Assembly (NCBI RefSeq): GCF_003675895.1
Contig: NZ_ML014799.1
Span: 1-32,931 of the forward strand
From: Parashewanella curva
GTDB taxonomy: Bacteria; Pseudomonadota; Gammaproteobacteria; Enterobacterales; Shewanellaceae
Reading direction: 5' to 3'
Length of the DNA stretch: 32,931 nt
In this document: piece after piece, positions 8,392 to 16,761 of the stretch
Layout of the letters: each line of letters begins with the position of its first letter
Position numbering within the stretch: position 1 is the first letter of the stretch
Made by a program: the position numbers and the translations under genes
The notes under the pieces: generated by a model
What the model was told of the DNA's origin: nothing
What the model saw: only the letters and a program-made list of their open reading frames with translations
Database searches by the model: none

Positions 8392-9540
8392 ATGAAAACT
8401 AAATTCAGCACAATTGCTATCGGCTGCTGTTCATTGTTAGTCAGTCACATTGGCTTAGCTTCCGAGCAGGAACAAACGAAAAACGACAGCTTGATCCACA
8501 TGGTGATGTTTACGCCAAAAGGACAAGCTGCTCCACAAAAAACCGATCAACGTCTGAACGAAGTCGCTGATATCAGTGAGAAGTTTTTTAACCACTGGAT
8601 GCAATATTGGGGCTACCCAGTAGCACAGCCTTTTAAACTCAATCGTAATCCAAACGGTGATGTAAAAATCAACTATGTAGAAGGCCGCTATACCCACGCC
8701 AGTAAAAAATACGAAAATTATGGCTTTTATAAAAAATCGGTGATTGCTCAAACCTCAACGCAATACGGTTTACCAAAAGATCATCAATTCTGGTGGGCAT
8801 TTTATTACCCGAAAAAAATCAAAAAAGGCGCTTATGTTGGCGGTGGTGATTTTCAAGGGGGCTTCTCTCGTGCTGGGTTTAAAGATGTGAAAGGCGATAT
8901 TGATGTCAATGGCTCTTTAGCTGCAAAAGGTACAGCGGATGCTTTCTTACTGAAAGCGGTAGTCCATGAAATGGGACACGCATTAGGCTTACCTCACAAT
9001 GGTCCACATCAAAAAGATGGCTTAGGTAACTCGTTAATGGGACCAGTGAACAAAGTCTATAAGCGCAAAACCAAGGGCGATGAGCGTGTCTATTTATCCA
9101 AAGCCTCTGCTGCCATGCTATGGAAACACCCAGTGTTTACGGGCACAGACACAGACATAGATAAAAAGATCAATTTTTCACTGAATGACTACCAAGCGCA
9201 TTTTGACAAAAGTAACAACCAAATTATTGTCAACGGTCAATTAAAGACCGACTATCCAGCCCACAGCGTTGTGATTGCGGATACGCCGAACTCACTAAAA
9301 AGTGCTTATTGGCAAAAAATGTACGTTTGCGACATTAAAGATGGTGGCAAGTTTACTTGTGTGATCAACGAGCCTGAACAATCCAGCGGTAAATTGCAAA
9401 TGGTATTTTGCTTTGAAAATGGAGCCGTAATGGGGATCCCGAAATCTGAGCGCACGCGAAGTAAAGAAAGGTTGGTGTGGAATAAAGCGCTACGTAAGAA
9501 ATACAGCTTTAAAAAAGGTGAGTACCAGTTTGAACAGTAA
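8392..9540 (+). CDS. Secreted metzincin-like zinc metallopeptidase
   Basis: The protein has a signal peptide (MKTKFSTIAIGCCSLLVSH, cleaved near GLASE) and the long zinc motif H192-E-M-G-H-A-L-G-L-P-H202, followed by NSLMGPV, a good candidate for the metzincin Met-turn. It is therefore a zincin related to M10/M12-type peptidases, exported to the periplasm or medium. The residues after about 250 (beta-rich, with two Cys near VCDIKDGGKFTC) may form a separate domain. I chose the ATG at 8392 (382 residues), with AAGG at 8380-8383; an in-frame ATG at 8377 overlaps the sulfatase stop and is an equal-frame alternative. It is last in the run of amidohydrolases and sulfatase, tying proteolysis to desulfation. 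The peptidase family is uncertain. Confidence 0.82.
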   Translation: MKTKFSTIAIGCCSLLVSHIGLASEQEQTKNDSLIHMVMFTPKGQAAPQKTDQRLNEVADISEKFFNHWMQYWGYPVAQPFKLNRNPNGDVKINYVEGRYTHASKKYENYGFYKKSVIAQTSTQYGLPKDHQFWWAFYYPKKIKKGAYVGGGDFQGGFSRAGFKDVKGDIDVNGSLAAKGTADAFLLKAVVHEMGHALGLPHNGPHQKDGLGNSLMGPVNKVYKRKTKGDERVYLSKASAAMLWKHPVFTGTDTDIDKKINFSLNDYQAHFDKSNNQIIVNGQLKTDYPAHSVVIADTPNSLKSAYWQKMYVCDIKDGGKFTCVINEPEQSSGKLQMVFCFENGAVMGIPKSERTRSKERLVWNKALRKKYSFKKGEYQFEQ

Positions 9541-9893
9541 CTCGCTTTAGGTAACAGTTACCCTGTTGAGGCTCATATAAATACTCGTGATACCTGACGA
9601 TGCAACTTTCAGGGCTTGTTCAGCGTTGCATTATTCGAGGCGTGAAAGTGCAGAACTAGTGGGCTAATTTAAGCTTTCACAACAAAGAAGAATCAATGCT
9701 GAAAAGCCCAAGAAGTGCGAGTTTAATTGCCATTTATTCTGCGTTACTTAACCTTGAAATAGAATAACTATTCCTACGGATAAGTACCTTGCCTAAATGG
9801 CAATTAATTCTCGCTGAAATCCTGCATCTTCAGGTATCACGAGTATATATTCTCCCACAGATATTTGAGCCTCTTTTTTCTGGACAACGCAAT
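9541..9893. other. Intergenic region filled by a structured repeat
   Basis: There is no gene between the metallopeptidase and the convergent GntR gene. A GGTAAC/GTTACC palindrome at 9550-9562 could contribute to termination. The rest is mostly the three-stem element at 9581-9846. Confidence 0.6.
9581..9846. repeat. Three-stem inverted-repeat element, copy 1
   Basis: Outer arms of 24 bases (9581-9604 and 9823-9846) are complementary except at one position and begin ATACTCGTGATACCTGA. Inside them are two further stems: 9612-9628 with 9694-9709 (GGGCTTGTTCAGCG against a near-perfect complement), and 9717-9736 with 9794-9814 (around TTAATTGCCATTTA). The element would fold into a closed three-way junction as RNA or single-stranded DNA. 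No coding frame fills it. It shares a short core (GTGGGCTAA near 9659) and overall layout with the element at 30561-30861. It is probably a non-autonomous palindromic repeat dispersed in the genome, or a structured RNA. Confidence 0.7.
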
Positions 9894-10589
9894 CTAAAGG
9901 TTTGAATTAATCAGCTCTATTGCTTCATCCAAAATTTCTTTCACACATTGGCGTGCTGTATCAGGCTCACCTGATTTTATCGCATTTAAAATCTGAGTAT
10001 GCGCTTCAATATCACCAGTCGCACCTTTTGTTGCATTGGTATAACGAATACTGACTTTAAGTGCAGTGCTAATAAAATCCGTTAATTGAATGATAAACGG
10101 GTTACCGCTGGCTTTTAGTAAACCTGTATGAAAGGCGATATCGGAATCTAAAGGATCATCTAAGCCTGTTTCTGCAGCTTTCATACGTTCAAGCGCGTGC
10201 TCAATTTCAGCGAGATCTTCTTCTGATGCATTGACGGCTGCTAATGCCGCAGCACTGGGCTCAATGGCAGCACGGACTTCAGTGAAAGATTTCAGCACCT
10301 TCAAAGATGGGTTGCTGCTTAATATCCAACCAAGAACATCAGTATCAAACATATTCCAGCTTTCTTCTGGTAATACTGTGATCCCTTTTTTCGGTCTTGA
10401 AGTAATTAATCCTTTCGCAGAGAGCATTTTTACCGCTTCTCGTGTTGCACTGCGACTGACATCATACTCCACAGACAGTTCTGCCTCTGTAGGCAAACTT
10501 TCATTGACCTTATAAGTCCCAGTTACAATTGCTTTACCTAAATCATGCGTCAATTGATAGGTTAAGTTATGCTTTATATTTGTAGCCAT
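9894..10589 (-). CDS. GntR/FadR-family transcriptional regulator
   Basis: The 231-residue product has an N-terminal winged helix (about residues 10-75; LPTEAELSVEYDVSRSATRE is the recognition region) and a C-terminal FCD domain with likely metal/effector ligands in DSDIAFHTGLL and EAHTQIL. FCD-type GntR proteins usually sense organic or sugar acids and repress a neighbouring catabolic operon. It diverges from the SDR gene at 11034 across 444 bases, so that gene and itself are the likely targets. The binding site before the ATG is weak (GAGCTGG). The effector is unknown; sugar acids are a family-based guess. Confidence 0.88.
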   Translation of the reverse strand: MATNIKHNLTYQLTHDLGKAIVTGTYKVNESLPTEAELSVEYDVSRSATREAVKMLSAKGLITSRPKKGITVLPEESWNMFDTDVLGWILSSNPSLKVLKSFTEVRAAIEPSAAALAAVNASEEDLAEIEHALERMKAAETGLDDPLDSDIAFHTGLLKASGNPFIIQLTDFISTALKVSIRYTNATKGATGDIEAHTQILNAIKSGEPDTARQCVKEILDEAIELINSNL

Positions 10590-11033
10590 ATCCAGCTCTT
10601 ATTTGATGCTTTGTTATTAATTATTCAATTACCTGACAAAATTACACAGGACTTAAAAAAATCTGATTTACCGTAACTCAATCAAGAAAATATCTTACGT
10701 TAATTTCTTACTTAACTGTAGTGTTAATCTCTGGTACAACCACAAACTTACAGTTAAATCCCCTAATTTAGAACCCATATATCATTGATACTAAAAATAA
10801 AGGTTGGCCATTGTACGCTAACATCAGCACAAACATTAACAAAAAATCAACAGTATTTGAGCTTGCTCACTATACCTCAATCTAAAATATTGTCTATGTG
10901 AACACCATGCTGTTTGATTTGTGACTAATTTTACAGCAATACAGCCATTATTTTCTGTACCCTACTTGCAAAGCCGTTAGCCCATAGAGTAAAAAAGTAA
11001 TATTAATACGAAAATTTAGTGAATGGGTAAGTA
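10590..11033. other. Divergent regulatory region between GntR gene and SDR gene
   Basis: These 444 AT-rich bases lie between two divergent genes and should contain their promoters and the GntR operator. I looked for a FadR/GntR-type palindrome and found only weak candidates, such as GGTACAACC near 10733 and TTGTAC near 10813, none good enough to call. No small gene is evident. Confidence 0.45.
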
Positions 11034-11798
11034 GTGGTAACAACAACTCAATATCATTGTTTAAACAACAAGACTGTTTTTATTACCGGAGGTGCATCTG
11101 GGATCGGTGCTGCAGTCATTCGTACTTTTTTACAACAAGGTGCAAAGATCGCTTTTGTCGATATAAATCTTAAAGCCTCGGTTGATCTGCTTGAAGCCTT
11201 CTCTGATAAAAAACAGAATATTTGGTTTCGACAGTTAGACATAACCCATTCAGAAGGTCTTAAACAAGCCATCACTGATGCGTATCACCATTTCAATGGG
11301 TTAGATGTACTAATCAACTGTGCTGCAGATGATACACGTTTTAATACCTCCGACATTGCCATGTCTGATTGGCATGACAGTATTGACATCAATCTAACCC
11401 CTGCTTTTGCGGCCGCACAATCCGCTTATCAACTAATGCAAAAGCATCAAAGCGGCAGCATCATTAATTTTGGTTCCATTAATGCTTTGATTGGCATGGA
11501 GAATATGGCGCCCTATATTACCGCTAAAGCCGGATTAATGGGGATGACTAAAGCACTTGCTAAAGATTTTGGCAAAGACAATATTCGCGTTAATGCGATT
11601 CTTCCGGGCTGGGTCGCCACGCAAAAACAGCTTGATTCATGGCTCACCGATGAACAAGAACAGAAGTGGATGAAGCATTTAGCCATAAAAAAACGTATTC
11701 AACCCGAAGATGTTGCGAACTTAGCGCTGTTTTTAGCGTCCAATCAAAGTACGTTAATTACTGGGCAATGTATTTCAGTTGATGCGGGGAGGACTTAA
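11034..11798 (+). CDS. Short-chain dehydrogenase/reductase, probably sugar or sugar-acid oxidising
   Basis: The 254-residue product is a classical SDR: nucleotide motif TGGASGIG at 18-25, Asp43 at the end of the second strand (usually NAD preference), Asn120, and the catalytic set S148, Y161, K165. The end, with GWVATQKQ and ITGQCISVDAG, resembles SDRs found in galactose/fucose-type oxidative sugar pathways. The start is a GTG at 11034; the nearby ATG at 11023 runs into a stop after three codons. The binding site is poor. It has no signal sequence, so it acts in the cytoplasm on an imported product. It is probably controlled by the divergent GntR protein and is followed 45 bases later by a signal peptidase gene. 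Confidence 0.82.
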   Translation: MVTTTQYHCLNNKTVFITGGASGIGAAVIRTFLQQGAKIAFVDINLKASVDLLEAFSDKKQNIWFRQLDITHSEGLKQAITDAYHHFNGLDVLINCAADDTRFNTSDIAMSDWHDSIDINLTPAFAAAQSAYQLMQKHQSGSIINFGSINALIGMENMAPYITAKAGLMGMTKALAKDFGKDNIRVNAILPGWVATQKQLDSWLTDEQEQKWMKHLAIKKRIQPEDVANLALFLASNQSTLITGQCISVDAGRT

Positions 11799-11843
11799 CG
11801 CTCTCTTCAACAAGCCACTTGCTCAACCACAAAAAGGATTTGT

Positions 11844-12494
11844 ATGAAAAACTGGCTACTTAAAAGTTTCAAAGATAATAAAGGCTTGATCATTTTTCTT
11901 CTTCTAATGAGTGTGTTTCGTAGTGCGGTAGCCGATTGGTATACCGTACCAACAGGCTCAATGAAGCCCACAATTCTTGAAGGTGACAGAATTCTAGCCA
12001 ATAAAATGGCTTATGATGTTCGCATACCTTTTACTCATACTTCGCTTTACAAAATGTCTGATCCACAGCGTGGTGACATTATCATTTTTGAATCAAAAGT
12101 CGCTGATGAAAGGCTAATTAAACGGGTGATTGGTGTTCCCGGAGATGTGATTGAATTAAATAAAAATAAACTTAGTATCAATGGCAAGTCATTGTCTTAT
12201 CAAAGTATTTCAAGCAACGGCTTAGTCGATGATAAGCAAGAAAATTTGTTAGGAATAAAGCATAAAATTAGAACAGATAAAACAAATTCAGATTATGCGA
12301 GTTTTGATACCGTTACCGTTCCAAATGGGCACTATCTCGTCCTTGGGGATAACCGAGACCACAGTGCTGATTCCAGAATGATTGGCTTTGTTCCAAGAAA
12401 TGAAATTATCGGCAGAAGCAAGCAAGTGATTATGTCGCTAAATTACGATAACCATTACTTGCCACGTTCTAATCGTTTTTTTCAGGATCTATAG
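11844..12494 (+). CDS. Signal peptidase I-like protein, short paralogue
   Basis: The 216-residue product has one N-terminal membrane segment (about 12-30) and the S26 serine peptidase boxes: the nucleophile S39 in PTGSMKPTI, the general base K93 in ERLIKRVIGVPGD, and the closing LGDNRDHSADSR. AAGGA precedes the ATG. The main LepB of gammaproteobacteria is larger (about 300 residues, two membrane segments) and sits beside lepA/rnc, so this is likely an accessory paralogue. Its place between a catabolic dehydrogenase and a block of secreted sulfatases is odd; processing of island-encoded exported proteins is possible but unproven. Confidence 0.85.
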   Translation: MKNWLLKSFKDNKGLIIFLLLMSVFRSAVADWYTVPTGSMKPTILEGDRILANKMAYDVRIPFTHTSLYKMSDPQRGDIIIFESKVADERLIKRVIGVPGDVIELNKNKLSINGKSLSYQSISSNGLVDDKQENLLGIKHKIRTDKTNSDYASFDTVTVPNGHYLVLGDNRDHSADSRMIGFVPRNEIIGRSKQVIMSLNYDNHYLPRSNRFFQDL

Positions 12495-12508
12495 AAAATC
12501 ACTATTTG

Positions 12509-12543
12509 ATGTCATGCCCAATGCAAAGAGCTGGGCATGACAT
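12509..12543. terminator. Hairpin between convergent genes
   Basis: A perfect 12-bp stem (ATGTCATGCCCA at 12509-12520 with its complement at 12532-12543) closes an 11-base loop 15 bases after the signal peptidase stop and just before the sulfatase stop on the other strand. There is no T run on either side, so intrinsic termination would be weak. A bidirectional terminator is the likely role from position. Confidence 0.5.
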
Positions 12544-12554
12544 AGTCGAGCAAA

Positions 12555-14108
12555 TTAATAGCCGTTTTGCTTAATATCTTGGATTTTTTGCTGTAACTGC
12601 TTCACCAACTCTGGATGTTCAGCAGCGATATTGTTTTGCTCACCTGCATCATTTGATAAATCAAACAGCTGAGGCTTATCGCTAAATCCTACGTCCATTT
12701 TTTTATCTGCAATCCAATCTGGAATTTTGCTGGCTTTCTCAATCAGCTTCCAGTTTTTGTAACGCAATGATGTGGTGCCTACAGACTCTTCAATCAGATA
12801 TTCACGTGCAGTATGAGACTTACCCATGAATACATCTAAGAAATCATTGCTGTCTTGAGCCTCACCTTCTGCAAGAGGTGCATTGATCAGCTTGGCAAAA
12901 GAGGCGTATAGATCCATTTGTGAAATTAAAGCATCTGATTCAGTTGGTTGAATTTTGCCTTTCCAGTAAACGATGGTTGGAACACGCGTTGCGCCTTCAT
13001 AAGCACCGTATTTACCACCACGATATACACCACCGGGTTTGTGATCGCCAACCAGTTCTTTAGCTTGGTCAAAATAGCCATCATGCAATACAGGGCCATT
13101 ATCACTGGTGAAGACAATCATAGTGTTGTCGTCAATCCCTAAGCGCTCCAGCTCTTTAACGATTTCACCAGAGATCCAATCCATCTGAACAATGGCATCC
13201 CCTCTTGGCCCCATTGAACTTTTACCTTTAAAACGTTCATGCGGCATTCTTGGAACGTGGATATCATGGTAAGAGTGGAATAAAAAGAATGGCTGATTCT
13301 TATTGGCACGAATAAAGTTAACCGCTTTTTCGGTAAAGATGTCAGCAAACTCTTCGTCTTTCCATAGCGCTTTTTCACCGCCCGTCATGCTGCCCATACG
13401 GCTGATACCATTGACGATGGTTTCACTGTGCTCAAGATCTGCTGGGTATTTTAGTAACTCAGGATGCGTTAACCCTGTTGGCTTGTTGCCTACTTTTTCA
13501 TGGTAACTTACGGTGATTGGATCGTTTTTATCTAAATTCACCACGTTATGATTTTCAAGATAAACCGTAGGAACACGGTCACCGGTTGCAGGTAGTAAAA
13601 AGCTGTAGTCAAACCCTATTTCAAGTGGCCCTGGTTTTACGTCAGTGTTCCAATCGACACTGCCGTTACCGAGTCCTAAGTGCCATTTCCCCACAACCGC
13701 AGTCGCATAACCTTGTTGTTTTAATAAAGACGGTAAGGTTTTCTTACCCGGACGAATGAGCAGTGGTGCATCACCTGGTAAAATTGCGGCATCATTTCTA
13801 AAGCCGTGCTCACCCGTCAGTAATGAGTAACGTGATGGCGTACAAGTCGCTGATGATGAGTGCGCGTCAGTGAACATCACACCGCCCGCCGCCAGCTTAT
13901 CAATGTTTGGAGTTTCAACGCCTTTGGCGCCATAAGCGCCAACATCGCCATAACCAAGATCATCGACATAAAGCACAATCAGGTTTGGCTTTTGCTGTGT
14001 CTTAGCAGCTACCATTTCTGTCGAGGATTCGGGGGTACTTTGTTTGCTACAGCCAGTTGATAACAACACTAACGCTGTCGCTACGGCTGTGGTTAACTTT
14101 TTTGCCAT
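12555..14108 (-). CDS. Lipoprotein type I sulfatase (CTPSR)
   Basis: The 517-residue product begins with a lipoprotein signal (MAKKLTTAVATALVLLSTGC, lipidated Cys20). The sulfatase fold follows, with metal motif YVDDLGYGD (D49, D50), formylglycine site C89-T-P-S-R, GKWHLGLG and FTSDNGP. The layout resembles the N-acetylgalactosamine-6-sulfatase/arylsulfatase A branch. GGAAG precedes the ATG. It would be anchored in the periplasm. It is last in the five-gene - strand run, 27 bases after the upstream sulfatase. The two neighbouring lipoprotein sulfatases are clearly different in sequence, which suggests different sulfate positions on one substrate. Confidence 0.92.
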   Translation of the reverse strand: MAKKLTTAVATALVLLSTGCSKQSTPESSTEMVAAKTQQKPNLIVLYVDDLGYGDVGAYGAKGVETPNIDKLAAGGVMFTDAHSSSATCTPSRYSLLTGEHGFRNDAAILPGDAPLLIRPGKKTLPSLLKQQGYATAVVGKWHLGLGNGSVDWNTDVKPGPLEIGFDYSFLLPATGDRVPTVYLENHNVVNLDKNDPITVSYHEKVGNKPTGLTHPELLKYPADLEHSETIVNGISRMGSMTGGEKALWKDEEFADIFTEKAVNFIRANKNQPFFLFHSYHDIHVPRMPHERFKGKSSMGPRGDAIVQMDWISGEIVKELERLGIDDNTMIVFTSDNGPVLHDGYFDQAKELVGDHKPGGVYRGGKYGAYEGATRVPTIVYWKGKIQPTESDALISQMDLYASFAKLINAPLAEGEAQDSNDFLDVFMGKSHTAREYLIEESVGTTSLRYKNWKLIEKASKIPDWIADKKMDVGFSDKPQLFDLSNDAGEQNNIAAEHPELVKQLQQKIQDIKQNGY

Positions 14109-14135
14109 TGTTCTTGCTTCCAGATTTACTGTGTC

Positions 14136-15581
14136 TTATTGTTTTATTAAGGGTTTTAGAGAAAACTGTGAATGAGGACTACGAGCACCGTCCATCATCT
14201 TGGTGATTTTTTTCACTGTTTCTGGGTATTTCGCCGCCACATCATTCTTTTCACCTACGTCAGTAGATAAATCATAGAGTTCAGCCGGTTTTTCATAGAA
14301 TCGAACCAGTTTCCAATTTTGATGACGCACCGCCTGAATCGGCCCTTGGCGCTCATTAAATTCCCAATAGAGAAAATCGTGCTGCTCTTGCTTACGGTTA
14401 TCTAATAATGTTGGAAGCAGTGACACACCGTCTGTCTTAGGGCAATCCGCCCCCGACAATTCACAGAAAGTTGGCATCATGTCCCACATAGCTGAGATAT
14501 GATCAGACTCTGTATTAGGCTTGATTTTATTGGCCCACTTGGCAATGAATGGCACTCGAATTCCACCTTCATATAAATCACGCTTTTTACCACGGAATGG
14601 GCCGTTTGAATCGAAGAAACCGTTGTCGTAGTGATGGCCATTGTCTGATGCAAAAATCACTAAGGTGTTTTCATCAAGGCCTTGCTGTTTTAACAGTTTC
14701 AGCAAAGCACCAATGTCTCGGTCCATGCGTGAAACCATACCTGCATAAGTCACATTGCCTTCTTTATCGTTACGGTAATGACCTTGGGTATTCATCTTGC
14801 GCTTGGGCCAGCCTAAGTCTTTGTATTGAGCTTTAGAATCTTCAGGTACTGTCATCGGCAGGTGCGGAATGGTATAAGCCAGATACAGGAAGAATGGTTT
14901 GGTTTTATCACTCTGCTTAATGTAATCAATGGCTTTATTGGAGAACAAGTCATGGGTATAAATCCCTTTATTGTTCATGTAATCATTTTCTTTTAACCAA
15001 TAAGGAGAATTGTTTTCCCAAAGCTTATCCCAGTAGTAGTAATGGGCATCATGGTGATACTTAAAACCAAAGAAGTAATCAAAGCCTTGCTGATTTGGCA
15101 TACTCGGGTTGATTTTATCTTCTGGGAAGCTTCTGTCTTCGGTCATGCCCCATTTGCCGATTACTGCGGTCTGATAACCCGCCGTTTTCAGCATTTCACC
15201 TAAGGTGATGTCTGAGTCTTGTAAATCGTATGGCTTACGATTATCTGTCCACGTTGGATTACCACGAACCGGGCTATTACCTGAATGTAACCCCGTTAAC
15301 AAGCTGGCACGAGAAGGACCACAAACCGTAGAACCAGCATAATGCTGAGTAAAACGGATCCCTTCTGACGCCATCTGATCAAGATTTGGGGTTTTGATTT
15401 TTGTCTGACCGTATGAGCCTAAATCTCCATAACCCATATCATCCGCCAAAATATAGATAATATTGGGCTTTTGGATTTCTGCGGTTTTTTCTGCCTGTTG
15501 TTCCGAAACCGTCGCACACGAAGTGGTACTGAGCGCTAAAGCAGCCATAAGGCTAATTGATGAGCCTACTTTTAGATTCAT
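14136..15581 (-). CDS. Lipoprotein type I sulfatase (CGPSR)
   Basis: I place the start at the ATG at 15581, whose ATGA overlaps the stop of the aminotransferase gene, giving translational coupling; a longer frame upstream would run into that gene. The 481-residue product has a likely lipoprotein signal ending LALSTTSC (Cys22). It also has the metal motif LADDMGYGD, formylglycine site C87-G-P-S-R, GKWGMTEDR and FASDNGHH. It resembles the bacterial arylsulfatase/galactosamine-6-sulfatase group. The lipobox has Thr at -3, which is less usual, so lipidation is likely but not certain. Periplasmic sulfate-ester hydrolysis is well supported; the substrate is not. Confidence 0.9.
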   Translation of the reverse strand: MNLKVGSSISLMAALALSTTSCATVSEQQAEKTAEIQKPNIIYILADDMGYGDLGSYGQTKIKTPNLDQMASEGIRFTQHYAGSTVCGPSRASLLTGLHSGNSPVRGNPTWTDNRKPYDLQDSDITLGEMLKTAGYQTAVIGKWGMTEDRSFPEDKINPSMPNQQGFDYFFGFKYHHDAHYYYWDKLWENNSPYWLKENDYMNNKGIYTHDLFSNKAIDYIKQSDKTKPFFLYLAYTIPHLPMTVPEDSKAQYKDLGWPKRKMNTQGHYRNDKEGNVTYAGMVSRMDRDIGALLKLLKQQGLDENTLVIFASDNGHHYDNGFFDSNGPFRGKKRDLYEGGIRVPFIAKWANKIKPNTESDHISAMWDMMPTFCELSGADCPKTDGVSLLPTLLDNRKQEQHDFLYWEFNERQGPIQAVRHQNWKLVRFYEKPAELYDLSTDVGEKNDVAAKYPETVKKITKMMDGARSPHSQFSLKPLIKQ

Positions 15582-16753
15582 GATGCAAATGCCTTTACGA
15601 TACGTTGAAGTTTTTGTTCGAGTATTGAGCGTGGACAACTCAGGTTTAAGCGAATAAACCCTTGCCCTGCTTCGCCAAAATTTTCACCAGAATTCACCAG
15701 CAGTTTTTGCTCTTGAACCAACTTTTCCATCAGCTGTTGCTGAGGTAATCCTAATTCACGGCAATCTAACCAGACTAAATAGCTGGCTTCTGGTTTTTGG
15801 AATTTGATTTTTGGTAAGTGAGTACTCAAATAATCAGCCGCGCAATCCATATTGGCTTCGAGGTAGCTCAGCATCTCATCAAGCCATGCTTCACCTTGTT
15901 CAAAGGCCGCAATACTGGCTTGAACACTCAAACAGCTAAATACGTCCATGCCATAAGCGGATAATTTACGTTTAAGTTGCTCTGACAGTTGCTGATTTTT
16001 GATAATGGTATTGGCCAACCTTAACGCCGTTAGGCCAAAGGTCTTGGTTGGTGAGGTGCACACGGCAAGTTGCTGATGCCAATCAGGGTTAGTTGCCAAA
16101 CAACTATTAAAGCTTTTGCCATATAAGTTGTAGTCTGCCCATACTTCATCACTGATCAGCATCACTTGATACCGATGACAAAGCTCTACGACTCTTGACA
16201 CTTCATCTTTCGTCCATAAGCGCCCGACAGGGTTATGAGGATTACAAAAGATCATCGCTTTCACGCCCGAGCTTAATTGCTCCTCTAGTAAGTCAAAATC
16301 AATGCGATAATAGCCATCATCGTTGATAAGTTGATTGTTCACTAAAGTGCGGTCTAGATTATTCACCACTCGCGAAATGCCGTGATAAATCGGTGTTTGC
16401 ACCACTACTGCGTCTTGTTCTTGAGTAGTTAACTCAACCAACATAGCAACCGCAGGTAAAATCCCTTCAGTGGTATGAAGCCACTCTTTCTCAAGGGTTA
16501 AGTTATGACGCTTTTGGTACCAATTAATGGCCGATTGATAATAACGCTCACTGCGCTCTGAATAGCCCAAAATTGGATGTTCAAGGCGCTTGGTCACGGC
16601 GTCGATTATCGGTGCATAAATCGCGAAATCAGAATCTGAAACACCACTGGCAAGCACTTGCTCTGCATCAGCTTTCAAGCTCTCATCAAGAAAGTCCCAC
16701 TTTAAGCAATCAGTACCACGTCGCTGCCAAATATGATCAAAATTGGTCGTCAT
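15578..16753 (-). CDS. PatB/MalY-type PLP aminotransferase-fold C-S lyase
   Basis: The 391-residue product is a fold-type I PLP enzyme of the PatB/MalY group. N171 (FCNPHNPVGR), D202 (LISDEVWADY), K237 (SPTKTFGL) and the C-terminal Arg in FIRLNLSCP are visible. Members usually carry out beta-elimination on cystathionine, cysteine or S-conjugates, giving a thiol, pyruvate and ammonia; MalY in E. coli also has a regulatory role. It starts 8 bases after the nhaC stop and overlaps the next sulfatase, so it is firmly in the operon. It has no signal peptide. Its presence points to a sulfur-containing amino-acid-like product reaching the cytoplasm. Exact substrate unknown. Confidence 0.85.
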   Translation of the reverse strand: MTTNFDHIWQRRGTDCLKWDFLDESLKADAEQVLASGVSDSDFAIYAPIIDAVTKRLEHPILGYSERSERYYQSAINWYQKRHNLTLEKEWLHTTEGILPAVAMLVELTTQEQDAVVVQTPIYHGISRVVNNLDRTLVNNQLINDDGYYRIDFDLLEEQLSSGVKAMIFCNPHNPVGRLWTKDEVSRVVELCHRYQVMLISDEVWADYNLYGKSFNSCLATNPDWHQQLAVCTSPTKTFGLTALRLANTIIKNQQLSEQLKRKLSAYGMDVFSCLSVQASIAAFEQGEAWLDEMLSYLEANMDCAADYLSTHLPKIKFQKPEASYLVWLDCRELGLPQQQLMEKLVQEQKLLVNSGENFGEAGQGFIRLNLSCPRSILEQKLQRIVKAFAS

Positions 16754-16761
16754 GGTTACAC

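Noticed and set aside
10590-11033. GntR operator candidates near 10733 and 10813
   Set aside because: The half-sites are short and asymmetric; none stands out from the AT-rich background.
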